Origin: an uncultured Methanobrevibacter sp.
GTDB taxonomy: Archaea; Methanobacteriota; Methanobacteria; Methanobacteriales; Methanobacteriaceae
DNA length: 64,000 nucleotides
Assembly (NCBI RefSeq): GCF_902770715.1
Contig: NZ_CACXTS010000012.1
Location: 62,441-126,440 of the forward strand
Direction of reading: 5' to 3'
Shown here: one piece after another, positions 1 to 9,246 of the stretch
Numbering within the stretch: the first letter of the stretch is position 1
Layout of the letters: each line of letters opens with the position of its first letter
The notes under the pieces: model-generated
What the model saw: the letters and a program-made list of their open reading frames with translations, nothing else
The model's database searches: none
What the model was told of the DNA's origin: nothing
Program-made: the position numbers and the translations under genes

Positions 1-1
1 T

Positions 2-1261
2 TTCCCTGGTGTAATCAATGGTGATGAAGAGGTTTTAAATAAGTTAAAATTGGCTAGAATCCATAACAAACCGATTGACGGTCATGCGCCGTTGCTTTCC
101 GGTGAGAATTTAAACAAATATCTTAAACAACAGATTTCAACTGACCATGAGTGCAGCAATATTCAAGAGGCCTTTGAAAAGAAGATGAAAGGTATGAAAA
201 TTATGGTCCGTGATGGGTCATCTGCAGTAGACATGGAAAACCTTTTCAATATTGAAGATATTTATTCGTATGTTGAAGATCCTAAGAGATTTGGGGTAAT
301 TTTTAGAGATATATTCGAAAAGAAAATCTATGCGCCATTGTTTGATTTCATTGTTAGTGATGATAAAAACCCTAACGATTTACTTGAAGGTCATTTAAAC
401 AAATCTGTCAAGAAAGCATATGAATTGGGAATCGATATTCTAAATGCCATTAATATGGTGACAATTAACCCGGCATATCATTATAATCTAAACTGCGGAG
501 CTATAGTGGTTGGTGCAAATGCAGATTTTATCATTGTTGACAGTATTCATGATTTAAATATTCTAGAAACATATATTGGCGGTGAATGTGTATTCGATGG
601 TGAAAATGTTTTATTTGATGCACCCAAAGTTGAGGGTAGAAACTCAATAAACGCAACAAAAAAATCCGCTAGTGATTTTGACATATCATATGATGGCGAT
701 GAATGTGAAGTCAATGTAATTGAATGTATTGACGGGGATTTATTGACCAATAAGGCAACTGCAAAATTAAAAACCAAAGATGGAGTTGTTCAGCCGGATA
801 TCATCCAGGATGTTTTAAAGATATCTGTTGTTGAACGTTATGGTGGAAACAAGGTATCAAATGCTTTCATTAAAGGATTTGGACTTAAAAAAGGAGCTAT
901 CGCTTCATCAGTTGCTCATGATTCACATAATATAATCGTTGTAGGCTATAACTCAGAAATGATGGCCAAAGCTGTAAATGAGGTTATTGATAATCATGGC
1001 GGAATATCAGTTGTAAGTGAAGATTTCTCTGATTCATTGCCTCTTCCTATTGCAGGTCTTATGTCTAATGAAGATGCAGAAGTTGTTGCAGAGAAATTGA
1101 CTGTATTGCACAATATGGTTTCAGCATTAGGTTCAAACCTCAAGTCTCCATTCATGACAATGGCATTCATGGCATTATTGGTAATTCCATCCATTAAAAT
1201 ATCTGATATGGGATTATTCGATGGAGATGCATTTGAATTTATTGATGTTATTAGAGATTAA
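2..1261 (+). CDS. ade: Adenine deaminase, C-terminal part (5' end outside window)
   Basis: The frame is already open at base 2 and runs to a TAA at 1259-1261, so the N-terminal amidohydrolase part with the first metal-binding histidines lies upstream of the window. What remains includes the family hallmark around [18 protein letters not shown] (codons at about 870-930) and a C-terminal domain typical of Ade-type adenine deaminases. The enzyme hydrolyses adenine to hypoxanthine plus ammonia in purine salvage. The TTG near base 51 is not a credible start because conserved sequence ([12 protein letters not shown]) precedes it. The end overlaps the convergent DUF447 gene by 4 bp. Family call is confident; full length cannot be judged. 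Confidence 0.9.
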   Translation, partial: FPGVINGDEEVLNKLKLARIHNKPIDGHAPLLSGENLNKYLKQQISTDHECSNIQEAFEKKMKGMKIMVRDGSSAVDMENLFNIEDIYSYVEDPKRFGVIFRDIFEKKIYAPLFDFIVSDDKNPNDLLEGHLNKSVKKAYELGIDILNAINMVTINPAYHYNLNCGAIVVGANADFIIVDSIHDLNILETYIGGECVFDGENVLFDAPKVEGRNSINATKKSASDFDISYDGDECEVNVIECIDGDLLTNKATAKLKTKDGVVQPDIIQDVLKISVVERYGGNKVSNAFIKGFGLKKGAIASSVAHDSHNIIVVGYNSEMMAKAVNEVIDNHGGISVVSEDFSDSLPLPIAGLMSNEDAEVVAEKLTVLHNMVSALGSNLKSPFMTMAFMALLVIPSIKISDMGLFDGDAFEFIDVIRD

Positions 1262-1893
1262 GGCTCATAGCCTTTTTTTCTTAACTCTTCTTTTATTATT
1301 TTCATGGATTTTATATCCTCTTTGTAGCCTACTTTTCTTACAACGCGAAATGCTTCCCTAAAGCGGTTAAGGTATTCCTCTTTTTGCTCTTCACCAACCA
1401 TATCAAAACGTGTAAGGTTGGAAAGGGACTCGATGACATAGCTAAATCCCCTATTCATAGCACGGGTAGGCTGGTTAATTGTCAAATCGGTAACTTTTGA
1501 TTTAATAACGATTGCCTCTTCTTTCTTTCTGATGGGGTCGCTTTGTTTTACTGCCTCGCTAAGGCTAATCACTTCACATTTAAAGTAGGCTTCTGCACAC
1601 TTTAAGGAATTGTCCTCGTTAAAGTAATCCTCACTCAGATTTCCGATGGTTGACAGCATAAATATTTCCGGATCGTGTGTGATGTTTACAATGAATTTCC
1701 TTTGTGAAATGATATTTTCCAAAGTATGGCTGCCTTTAAAAATACGATTCAAAATCATGTCAGGGCCTGAACAAAGTACGCCTATTGGAGCGGCATTTTT
1801 AATTTTTTCACAATTTTCTGTTGTAATCACAGTTTCGTACTGTCTGCCTTTTTCCATCCCTATTAAAGATAAATCTATTTGCATTCTAATCAT
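1258..1893 (-). CDS. DUF447 family protein (flavin reductase-like split barrel)
   Basis: A 211-residue protein resembling the archaeal DUF447 family, whose known structures are FMN-binding split barrels; its physiological reaction is not established. The N-terminal third ([23 protein letters not shown]) fits the family; no membrane segment or metal motif is visible. Two starts are possible, ATG 1893 or ATG 1884. No ribosome site precedes either, but a TATA-like box (CATATAAAAA, 1914-1923) lies about 25 nt upstream of 1893, which suggests a leaderless transcript starting at 1893. It converges on ade with a 4-bp overlap. Confidence 0.75.
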   Translation of the reverse strand: MIRMQIDLSLIGMEKGRQYETVITTENCEKIKNAAPIGVLCSGPDMILNRIFKGSHTLENIISQRKFIVNITHDPEIFMLSTIGNLSEDYFNEDNSLKCAEAYFKCEVISLSEAVKQSDPIRKKEEAIVIKSKVTDLTINQPTRAMNRGFSYVIESLSNLTRFDMVGEEQKEEYLNRFREAFRVVRKVGYKEDIKSMKIIKEELRKKGYEP

Positions 1894-1974
1894 TGCTAAT
1901 TTTTTAATAAATGTTTTTATATGTTAATAATCAATATATAATTAATATTATTTAATTTTAAAGGAGTTTAAGCT

Positions 1975-2985
1975 ATGAAATATAAGATGTATGATGAAAT
2001 GATGGAGCAACCTGAATCACTTAGGAAGACTTTTGAATCAGAATTTGCTACATTGGATGAAGTCTCCAATTTGATTTCTAGTGCCGATAAAGTATATTTA
2101 ATTGGTTGTGGCAGTTCTATTTCAACCTGCTACAGTGTACGTGATGCAATCAGAATGTCAAGCACCAATATAGATATCGAAGTTTATGCAGGATATGAGT
2201 TTTACTACAATAAAAAGCTAGTCGATGGAGAAAATTCCATTGCTATTTTCACATCCCAATCAGGTGAAACAGCAGATACATTGGCATCACTTAGAAAAGC
2301 AAATGAATTCAATGTTCATACGGTCGCTATTTCAAATGAACCTGAAAGTTCCATGATTAAAGAAGCTAAAACTCCAATTATAACCAGGTGTGAAACTGAG
2401 ACTGCAATTTTAGGTACTAAAACATACATCACTCAATTGGCTTGCCTTTATAGAATTCTATTTAAAGCAAGTGATTATGAAAACAAAACTGAATTGTTGG
2501 CTCAGCTTTCTGAAATGCCTAAAATGTTAGAGAAATTGCTTTTATTAACTGAAGATGAAAGCAAAGAACTTGCTGAACAGTATAAGGATGAAGATATCTT
2601 TTATTGTTTAGGAAGCGGTCCTAACTTTGGTCTTGCATATAAATTGGCAATGACCATGCTTATGGAAGGTGCAGTTAAGCACGCATGTCCAGAATATTCA
2701 GCTGAATTCAGGCACGGTTTAATTGAAAGGGCAGAAAAAGATGTTCCTATTATTATTTTAAAATCAGAATTCCCATCTGATGAAATTACTGATAAAGCTA
2801 TTGAATTTTCTAAAAATTTAGAGTTAAAGTCCATAATATATGAATTAAATGATTATGCGGATGTTGATAAATTATTATCTCCATTCATCTTGGTAATTCC
2901 GCTTGAATGGTTTGTATATTACTTGGCACATTTCAATGGTGAAGATCCTGGTGCAACAAGACACATAGGAAAAGTCAGATATTAA
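1975..2985 (+). CDS. SIS-domain sugar-phosphate isomerase/deaminase (GlmS isomerase-like)
   Basis: This 336-residue protein holds two SIS domains (about residues 30-165 and 195-330) and resembles the isomerase half of glucosamine-6-phosphate synthase without the glutaminase domain. Visible sugar-phosphate loops are CGSSIS near residue 45 and TSQSGETADT near residue 95; EFRHG in the second half matches the family. Stand-alone proteins of this kind act on amino-sugar phosphates, for example as deaminases or isomerases; the exact substrate cannot be read here. The ATG is placed by a GGAG ribosome site 9 nt upstream. Cytosolic, transcribed alone and divergently from DUF447. Confidence 0.8.
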   Translation: MKYKMYDEMMEQPESLRKTFESEFATLDEVSNLISSADKVYLIGCGSSISTCYSVRDAIRMSSTNIDIEVYAGYEFYYNKKLVDGENSIAIFTSQSGETADTLASLRKANEFNVHTVAISNEPESSMIKEAKTPIITRCETETAILGTKTYITQLACLYRILFKASDYENKTELLAQLSEMPKMLEKLLLLTEDESKELAEQYKDEDIFYCLGSGPNFGLAYKLAMTMLMEGAVKHACPEYSAEFRHGLIERAEKDVPIIILKSEFPSDEITDKAIEFSKNLELKSIIYELNDYADVDKLLSPFILVIPLEWFVYYLAHFNGEDPGATRHIGKVRY

Positions 2986-3005
2986 TTTTTTTTAAAAAAG
3001 AGATT

Positions 3006-3030
3006 AAATGTAGAAATCTATTCTACATTT
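3006..3030 (-). terminator. Hairpin terminator at the hsp20 stop codon
   Basis: A 10-bp perfect stem (AAATGTAGAA / TTCTACATTT) with a 5-nt loop encloses the stop codon of the Hsp20 gene. On the minus strand it is followed by T-rich sequence; on the plus strand a T run (about 2987-2994) just after the SIS gene stop could end that transcript too. Confidence 0.55.
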
Positions 3031-3611
3031 ACTTTGTGTTTTGGTATAATTAATTTTGGAATGGTTACAATAACGATTCCGTTAGAGAATTTTGCGGTAA
3101 TGTTTTCAAGGTCAATGCTGTTTTCAAATCTTACAGTTTTAACACATTTACCGGATTTAATTGCAGATAAAATTACTTCAGCTTCGTCTTCTTCTTCAAA
3201 CTCTTCGATGTATGGTTTGAAACAAGTTTCGATAGTGATGTCATTGTCACCTGCTTCGATTGAGACATCTTCTTTTTCAACACCAGGTACTGCTGCTTTA
3301 ATGTAGTAGATGTCTTTGGTTTCTACTAAATCAATATCGATAGATTGTACTGTTGTTTTTTTGTAGTCAGAGTATTTTTGATCTGCAGATTTTTGCATGT
3401 TTTTGATGCTTTCTCTGAATTCATCGATGCTTTTGTATAAATCGTTGATAACGTTATCAGCAATGTTTTTGGTTTTTTCTCTTGTTTCATCGATTTTTTC
3501 TTTTGTTTCGTCTTTTCTTTCATCAAATTTTGATTTTTCTTCGTTGATTTCATCTTCAACAGTTTCTTCTTTTTCAGTGAATTCGGTATCAATAGTTTCT
3601 TCGTCTACCAT
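3018..3611 (-). CDS. Hsp20/alpha-crystallin small heat shock protein with long charged N-terminus
   Basis: A 197-residue protein. The first ~75 residues are dominated by Glu, Lys and Asp and predict a coiled coil (repeats of the form DETKEKIDETREK); the C-terminal ~100 residues are an alpha-crystallin domain (ETKDIYYIKAAVPGVEKEDV onward), ending in IPKLIIPKHKVNVE where an I-x-I-like tail would be expected. Small heat shock proteins are ATP-independent holdases that form oligomers in the cytosol. The usual archaeal N-terminal arm is much shorter and hydrophobic, so the long charged extension is unusual. The ATG at 3611 is preferred over the GTG at 3620 because GGAGTGTGA sits at proper distance. 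Confidence 0.85.
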   Translation of the reverse strand: MVDEETIDTEFTEKEETVEDEINEEKSKFDERKDETKEKIDETREKTKNIADNVINDLYKSIDEFRESIKNMQKSADQKYSDYKKTTVQSIDIDLVETKDIYYIKAAVPGVEKEDVSIEAGDNDITIETCFKPYIEEFEEEDEAEVILSAIKSGKCVKTVRFENSIDLENITAKFSNGIVIVTIPKLIIPKHKVNVE

Positions 3612-3670
3612 ATTTTTCACACTCCTTATTGATGAATTATCATAAGTATATATTAGTTACTTTTTGTTAG

Positions 3671-3723
3671 TATATAAAGTTTTCTATTAAATTTACTAAA
3701 AGTTATTAAAAAGTATAACTTTT
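3671..3723 (-). promoter_or_regulatory. hsp20 promoter with upstream inverted repeat
   Basis: Reading the minus strand, a TTTATATA box (3671-3678) lies about 60 nt upstream of the hsp20 ATG. Just upstream of it is an inverted repeat AAAAGTTAT - 8 nt - ATAACTTTT (3698-3723). Its place next to the TATA/BRE region suggests a regulator site, possibly for heat-shock control; no regulator gene is adjacent. Confidence 0.45.
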
Positions 3724-4011
3724 AATCTTTGATTTTTCATATGTGTGATGCTTTATTTTTTTCGAATTCCTAAATTCTTTTATCAATGTTCTAAATACCT
3801 GTTTTTAAATCTTTAAAATTAGATTATATTTTTTTTAATCAATTAATTAATTGGTTGTATTGGGTATAATTTATGTTTTTCATGTTTTCAGATTAAATTT
3901 GCCTTATTTTGGATGTAAGTATTAAAATTTTTTTGAATATAATTGGGGCAACGATATAACTGTGACGTGTTTTAAACAAATTAAACCTAAAAAAAGATAA
4001 TTGGGAATGTC
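3724..4011. other. AT-rich intergenic stretch, no gene seen
   Basis: Together with the hsp20 promoter this makes a ~400-bp gap between the glycosyltransferase stop and the hsp20 start. I see long A/T runs and a short AATTAATTAATT-type palindrome near 3840, but no convincing reading frame, tRNA or hairpin-plus-T-run. Confidence 0.5.
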
Positions 4012-5082
4012 TTATCGATACTGCTTTCTCTGGTTCCAGATTTTCCTTAAACTGCTTAGGCCACCGCAATTTTGATCATATAAGTCCATACTTGTTGTTA
4101 ATTCAGCTACTTTAAGACTTGCTTTACAACCATTTTTAATTAAACGTTTGCCTTGAGGTTTTTTCATCCTAGAAACAGCATGATTAATATCTTGTGTAGA
4201 AGCAACATTTATTCCTAAATCTTGAGCCAGATCATTACTTGCATGTTTGGTATGGAAGCCCAAAATTTTTACTGCGGGAACTCCTAAGGCGCCAACTTCA
4301 ATTGTCACTCCCATTCCAGCACAGTAAATTACTCCCTGTGAAGCATTCATCAAACTGATTAAATCCACATAACCCTCAACAACAAAAATATTGTTTTTAG
4401 TGATATGAGGGGTTATGGTAGATGTTTCAAACCTATATGGAATGACTAATATGGTTTTATCTATTTTTTCCACTTCTTTGATTATTTCAGGAATATCTGA
4501 AGCTCTTGTATCTCCACCTAAAAAAAGAACATAAAAATCGTCATGTTTGTACTGTTCATATATTTTCTCAGGTTCCAATATCGGAACTCTGCTTACATAT
4601 TCCGCTAGAGGATATCCATTTATATTTACAGTATTTGTAATATCATACATCTCTTCTAATTGTTTCATAGCTACCTTATTGGGAACTGTGATTAAATCTG
4701 CATATGCTATCATTTCTATTGGGTTATAAATATCCTGTTCTATATGAAGTTTTGGCAGATTTAATTTTTTTGATGCTGCGATTCCTTTACGCACATCCCC
4801 TGCATTCCCGCATGTTAATGTTAAATCAACAGGATGTTTTCTTAAAGCGTTATATGTGCGGATTGTATCTTTTAAAACTAGTCTGGCGATTGTGAAATTG
4901 CTTCTTTTTTTTGTTGTATTCCTTCGACCTTCGCCTATTGAAAAAATTTCCTTACTGTAAGGGCTCAATAATTCCATTGCCCCTTCACTATGAGTTAAAG
5001 ATAAAATATTTGTATCAATTTTTTCAATGATTGGAATAAAGGCTTTTGCAGGAGCGGTTTCTGCCACAATAGCAATATTCAT
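4012..5082 (-). CDS. GT-B fold glycosyltransferase-like protein (MurG/epimerase-like)
   Basis: A 356-residue soluble protein with a two-lobed Rossmann layout: an N-terminal half starting MNIAIVAETAPAK and a C-terminal half with FLGGDTRASD and a sugar-nucleotide-binding-like segment (IYCAGMGVTIEVGALGVPAVKI, about residues 260-282). This resembles GT-B enzymes that use UDP-sugars and related DUF354-type proteins. The sugar cannot be inferred. It overlaps the polymerase-like gene upstream by 4 bp (ATGA), so the two are translationally coupled and likely act on the same cell-surface glycan at the inner face of the membrane. Confidence 0.6.
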   Translation of the reverse strand: MNIAIVAETAPAKAFIPIIEKIDTNILSLTHSEGAMELLSPYSKEIFSIGEGRRNTTKKRSNFTIARLVLKDTIRTYNALRKHPVDLTLTCGNAGDVRKGIAASKKLNLPKLHIEQDIYNPIEMIAYADLITVPNKVAMKQLEEMYDITNTVNINGYPLAEYVSRVPILEPEKIYEQYKHDDFYVLFLGGDTRASDIPEIIKEVEKIDKTILVIPYRFETSTITPHITKNNIFVVEGYVDLISLMNASQGVIYCAGMGVTIEVGALGVPAVKILGFHTKHASNDLAQDLGINVASTQDINHAVSRMKKPQGKRLIKNGCKASLKVAELTTSMDLYDQNCGGLSSLRKIWNQRKQYR

Positions 5083-6179
5083 TTATTACCCACCTTTTTT
5101 ATATTAACTAAATAAATCAAGAGGATTATTGAAATTAAATAGAATAAAAATATGACCAAATCGGTAGGTCCTGTTTCTATCCATATTATTAAATGAGCCA
5201 ACAATATTGCATACAATCCAATGAAAATGCTCTTGACATTAATCTGTACTTTATAGATTAAATTCATTATAAATCCTAAGATTATCATTTGCAATAGCAT
5301 GGCATATAATCCAAAATCCAACAATGCAGGTCCAAAAATCGTTGAAGTTGTTGAATGCGCATAACCTAATGTTGTTGAGCCAACAATTACCCTTGGATCT
5401 GAAGATTTGAAAAATCCCATCAATGTATTATATAGTAATTGACCGTGGGTGCTGCCCTGCAGAAATACTGCATGGTCTAAGACCTGTAAAGTGTATCCCG
5501 CCCTATAAAATAATAGTTCAATTGGAGTTGATGTCCAGGTTTGCCATTCAATTGATTTGACTGCAATATATCCCACTACCACTAGTAATATGAATATGGC
5601 GATTACAGATAATATCAGATATTTCCAAGGCAAATCCTTTGTATAATATGTTGTTATTAATACGCTTATCACGATAGCCATTGCAGTTGTTCTATATCCG
5701 GTGGATACAAACAGTAATAAACCTAATATGAACAACAAATAATATTTTTTGTTATCATATTTTGCTATTAGAATATTAATAGAAGGCAAAAAGATTAGAT
5801 AACTCAATAACCATATCCTTGTTGCGGCATGCGCTTTAAGATAACCGCTAAATAGGGGAATGCCCCCCAAGTAGATTAGATTCACTATTTGAAGCAATAT
5901 TCCAATTATTACCAATGATAAGACTAAGCGTTCCGAGAAAATTTTATCTGTTTTTCCAGTATTTATAGTAATTTCTTTATTCTTAAGAAAATAATTTGAT
6001 AATGCAGTACCTATGATATAAAATAAGATTCCTAAGAAGATTACGCCAATGGTGTAAAGATCAACACCAATTAACTTATGTAAATGATAATGAAATGCTA
6101 TTTCTGAAAACATTAAATAAATAATAACCAATAGAACAAACACCATTGGTGAAAAAATATCATATTTTTTATAATCCAT
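5079..6179 (-). CDS. Wzy-like oligosaccharide repeat unit polymerase, membrane protein
   Basis: A 366-residue protein with roughly ten to twelve hydrophobic segments and no soluble domain, of the type annotated in methanogens as oligosaccharide repeat-unit polymerase. A larger external loop around residues 205-260 contains charged and aromatic residues, as in O-antigen polymerases. The start ATG follows GAGGACT. It is the first gene of a two-gene operon with the glycosyltransferase and is divergent from the flippase. Predicted role: joining repeat units of a surface polysaccharide outside the membrane. Sequence conservation in this family is low, so the call rests on topology and neighbourhood. 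Confidence 0.65.
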   Translation of the reverse strand: MDYKKYDIFSPMVFVLLVIIYLMFSEIAFHYHLHKLIGVDLYTIGVIFLGILFYIIGTALSNYFLKNKEITINTGKTDKIFSERLVLSLVIIGILLQIVNLIYLGGIPLFSGYLKAHAATRIWLLSYLIFLPSINILIAKYDNKKYYLLFILGLLLFVSTGYRTTAMAIVISVLITTYYTKDLPWKYLILSVIAIFILLVVVGYIAVKSIEWQTWTSTPIELLFYRAGYTLQVLDHAVFLQGSTHGQLLYNTLMGFFKSSDPRVIVGSTTLGYAHSTTSTIFGPALLDFGLYAMLLQMIILGFIMNLIYKVQINVKSIFIGLYAILLAHLIIWIETGPTDLVIFLFYLISIILLIYLVNIKKVGNK

Positions 6180-6286
6180 AGTCCTCTACCATAAAATAGT
6201 TAATTAGCCTAAAATAAATACTAAATATATAATTATATTTTCATAAAGTTATATAAACATTTTATATATTCAATTAAGTGAAGAAT

Positions 6287-7846
6287 ATGTCTAATAAGGT
6301 ACTTAAGAATAGTTTCATTTTATTAATAGGCAACTTACTTTATAGAGTAGGAGGTTACATTAATAGACTATTAATGAGTAGAATGCTCGGACCGGAAGGA
6401 TATGGGTTATATGGATTAACTTTACCGTTTCAAGGAATATTCCAAATTTTATCTGCCGGCGGATTGCCTCCAGCAATATCAAAATATGTTGCGGAATATA
6501 ATGCAAAAGATGAAAAGGCATTGACTAGACAGGTTATTTATACTGCAACCAAGTTCATGGTTTTAATGGCAATATTATTAAGCATTATCCTATTATTTTC
6601 ATCAGATTTTATTGCAAATGAAATATTTCATAAACCACTAGTCGTATGGCCATTAAGGGCGGTTAGTCTAATAACTCCTTTTAGTGTAATTGTAGGAGCT
6701 ATGAGAGGTGCATTTCAAGGAGTTTATAAAAATGAATATACTGTATATAATAGGATGGCCGAACAGTTAGCAACAATTGTTTTTGCTGTGGTATTTGTTT
6801 ATTGTGGATTATATGCTATGGGGGCCGTATTGGGAGGAGCATTTGGTTTCATAGTTTCAGCCATAACTGCAGTATTGCTATATAAAAAATATATTAGTCC
6901 AATGTTCTATTCGGAAGATTCATTAGATTTAAGTTTTAAAGAAGAATTAAAATTATTATGGATGTTAATTTGTTTTGCAGTGCCTGTAGCTATAACTGCA
7001 TTATCTGAAATGGCAATTTATGATGTTGGCACATTAGTTATAGGTGTTTTCATGTTATCCTCTGATGTAGGGTTTTATAATGCTGCGGACCCTATTTCAA
7101 GAATTCCGTTGGTTATTTCACTATCAATTTCAACAGTGTTGCTTCCTGCAACAGCTGAAGCTTATGTTTTAAAAGATCAAAAATTATTGCAAGAATATGT
7201 TGTGGACTGTTTAAGATATTGCATTCTTACAGTTATTCCAATGTGTGTAGTTATAAGCATGTTTAGCATGCCTCTTATTCAATTGCTATTTGGAGAAGTT
7301 TATACCCCCGGTTCCGGAGTTTTAAGTATTTTGGTAATCGGAATGTCTTTTTATAGTGTTTATATGATTAGTAGCAGCATACTTCAAGGTACTGGAAATC
7401 CGAGATTGCCGATGTATATACTGCTTGTGGGTACTGTAATGAATATTGCATTCAATGCATTTTTTGTTAAAATGATGGGCATTATAGGTGCAGCTATAGC
7501 TACAACAATCACTACATGTATATTAATGATTGTTATAATGCTATTTGTAATCAGGACTACCAAAATATCAATTCCTTGGAAGAATATATTGCTAGTTTTA
7601 ATTTGCAATTTAATTTTAATGGTGGTTTGTTATGTAATTCCTAAAACATTAATTGGTTTGATCGTAGGAATTGTAATTGGCAGTTCAGTCTATATTGTAG
7701 CATTAATAAGATTAAAAGTTTTAACAAAACGTGATATAGACTTTTTTAGTCAGTATATGGACAAGATTCCTATACTAAAAAAATATACTCCTAAAATAGT
7801 TAAATATATTGAAGAAAAAGAACTGCTATATAAAATTGAAGAGTAA
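6287..7846 (+). CDS. Wzx/MviN-type polysaccharide flippase
   Basis: A 519-residue integral membrane protein with about 14 hydrophobic segments and an N-terminus (FILLIGNLLYRVGGYINR, then RMLGPEGYGLYGL) characteristic of the polysaccharide transporter branch of the MOP superfamily. Such proteins flip lipid-linked oligosaccharides. A GTG at 6278 would add three residues, but AGTGA at 6276-6280 is a ribosome site for the ATG at 6287, so I use that start. It faces away from the Wzy-like and glycosyltransferase genes and shares their intergenic promoter region, consistent with one surface-glycan function. Confidence 0.8.
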   Translation: MSNKVLKNSFILLIGNLLYRVGGYINRLLMSRMLGPEGYGLYGLTLPFQGIFQILSAGGLPPAISKYVAEYNAKDEKALTRQVIYTATKFMVLMAILLSIILLFSSDFIANEIFHKPLVVWPLRAVSLITPFSVIVGAMRGAFQGVYKNEYTVYNRMAEQLATIVFAVVFVYCGLYAMGAVLGGAFGFIVSAITAVLLYKKYISPMFYSEDSLDLSFKEELKLLWMLICFAVPVAITALSEMAIYDVGTLVIGVFMLSSDVGFYNAADPISRIPLVISLSISTVLLPATAEAYVLKDQKLLQEYVVDCLRYCILTVIPMCVVISMFSMPLIQLLFGEVYTPGSGVLSILVIGMSFYSVYMISSSILQGTGNPRLPMYILLVGTVMNIAFNAFFVKMMGIIGAAIATTITTCILMIVIMLFVIRTTKISIPWKNILLVLICNLILMVVCYVIPKTLIGLIVGIVIGSSVYIVALIRLKVLTKRDIDFFSQYMDKIPILKKYTPKIVKYIEEKELLYKIEE

Positions 7847-7906
7847 TAAAACATTATTCACTGAATGCGATTAATTTAAAAGGTGTTAAAATAAAAAACA
7901 AAAAGA

Positions 7907-7946
7907 AATCAATTATCATAGGATAATTGATTATCTGTTTTTTTTT
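7907..7946. terminator. Strong hairpin terminator between flippase and ugd
   Basis: Perfect 11-bp stem (AATCAATTATC, 7907-7917, with 7922-7932) and a 4-nt loop, followed by nine T (7938-7946). On the other side the sequence is A-rich, so it can serve both convergent transcripts. Confidence 0.7.
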
Positions 7947-8010
7947 GGTTAAAATGGTGGTTCCATAAGTTTCAGTTAAATAGAATTACTAAATATATCT
8001 AATTCAACAA

Positions 8011-9240
8011 TTAATCCCTTCTAAAGAGATCCCTTGTATATACCTTGTCAACAACATCGCCAAGAATTTCTGAATCAAAGCGGTTTGCAAGGATTACGTC
8101 ACTTTCGCTTTTGAAGCGGTCAATATCATTTACAACTTCGGATTTGAAAAATTCGCTTCCATTCTCCAATGTTGGTTCATAGATAATTATTTGAATTCCT
8201 TCCGCACGTATGTGCTTCATTACATCCTGTATTGCAGATGCACGGAAATTGTCGCTACTGCTTTTCATGGTAAGGCGGTAAACTCCAACAGTTTTCGGAT
8301 TTCTTGAAATGATCTGTTCAGCAATAAACTCCTTACGCACTGAATTGGAATGAACAACAGCCTCAATCATGGTCTGCGGAACATCCTTATAATTTGCAAG
8401 CAGCTGTTTTGTATCCTTAGGCAGGCAGTATCCTCCATATCCGAATGAGGGGTTATTGTAATGTCCGCCAATACGGGGATCCAAACACACTCCGTCTATA
8501 ATCATCTGTGTATCGAGGCCTTTGGTCTGTGCATAGGTATCAAGCTCATTGAAGTAGCTTACCCTTACTGCAAGGTAAGTGTTGGCAAAAAGCTTTATTG
8601 CCTCCGCTTCTGTTAAAGGTCCCAAAAGCACTGGAATGTCCTGTTCGGGTGAACCTGATTTTTTCTCCTCTTCCCTCGCACCTTCCAGAAGGAGGTCTGC
8701 AAACATCTGTCCTTCTTCTTTTTGGTTATCATCACATCCGACAACTATGCGGCTTGGATGAAGGTTATCGTAAAGTGCCTTTGACTCACGAAGGAATTCT
8801 GGGCTGAAAATAATATTCTTAACTCCATACTTTTCACGCACGGATTCAGTATATCCGACAGGTATTGTTGACTTGATAACCATAAGAACATCCGGATTAA
8901 CCTTAAGGGTCCATTCTATGGCATCTTCAACGGCTGATGTATCAAAGAAATGATTGACATCATCATAATTTGTTGGGGTGGCGATAATGACAAGCTCCGC
9001 ATTCTTATAGGCGGCTTCCTTGTCGGTGGTTGTGTGGAGATTCAGTTCTCTTTTTCCTTCACGCGCCTCTTTGAAAAATCTTTCTATTTCATCATCCTGG
9101 ATTGGGCTGATGAACTGGTTTAGCTTTTCAGCTTTTGATTCTGTTGTTGTAATGGCGGTAACCTCATGTTTCTGAGCCAGCAAAACGGCAAGTGAAAGCC
9201 CCACATATCCTACACCTGCAACGGTAATCTTCATTTTCAT
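8011..9240 (-). CDS. UDP-sugar 6-dehydrogenase (UDP-glucose/UDP-GlcNAc dehydrogenase family)
   Basis: A 409-residue cytosolic enzyme of the UDP-glucose/GDP-mannose dehydrogenase family: NAD-binding [10 protein letters not shown] at residues ~9-18, the central-domain segment FSPEFLRE, and the catalytic cysteine in [11 protein letters not shown] (Cys about residue 272). It oxidises a UDP-sugar to the uronic acid using two NAD+. Whether the substrate is UDP-glucose, UDP-GlcNAc or UDP-ManNAc is not evident. It follows nog1 after 6 bp with GGAG as ribosome site, as last gene of the tldD operon, yet functionally it fits the neighbouring surface-polysaccharide genes. Confidence 0.85.
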   Translation of the reverse strand: MKMKITVAGVGYVGLSLAVLLAQKHEVTAITTTESKAEKLNQFISPIQDDEIERFFKEAREGKRELNLHTTTDKEAAYKNAELVIIATPTNYDDVNHFFDTSAVEDAIEWTLKVNPDVLMVIKSTIPVGYTESVREKYGVKNIIFSPEFLRESKALYDNLHPSRIVVGCDDNQKEEGQMFADLLLEGAREEEKKSGSPEQDIPVLLGPLTEAEAIKLFANTYLAVRVSYFNELDTYAQTKGLDTQMIIDGVCLDPRIGGHYNNPSFGYGGYCLPKDTKQLLANYKDVPQTMIEAVVHSNSVRKEFIAEQIISRNPKTVGVYRLTMKSSSDNFRASAIQDVMKHIRAEGIQIIIYEPTLENGSEFFKSEVVNDIDRFKSESDVILANRFDSEILGDVVDKVYTRDLFRRD

Positions 9241-9246
9241 TGTCTC

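Noticed and set aside
1646..1927. 93-codon open frame on the plus strand over DUF447
   Set aside because: Shadow of a well-supported minus-strand gene.
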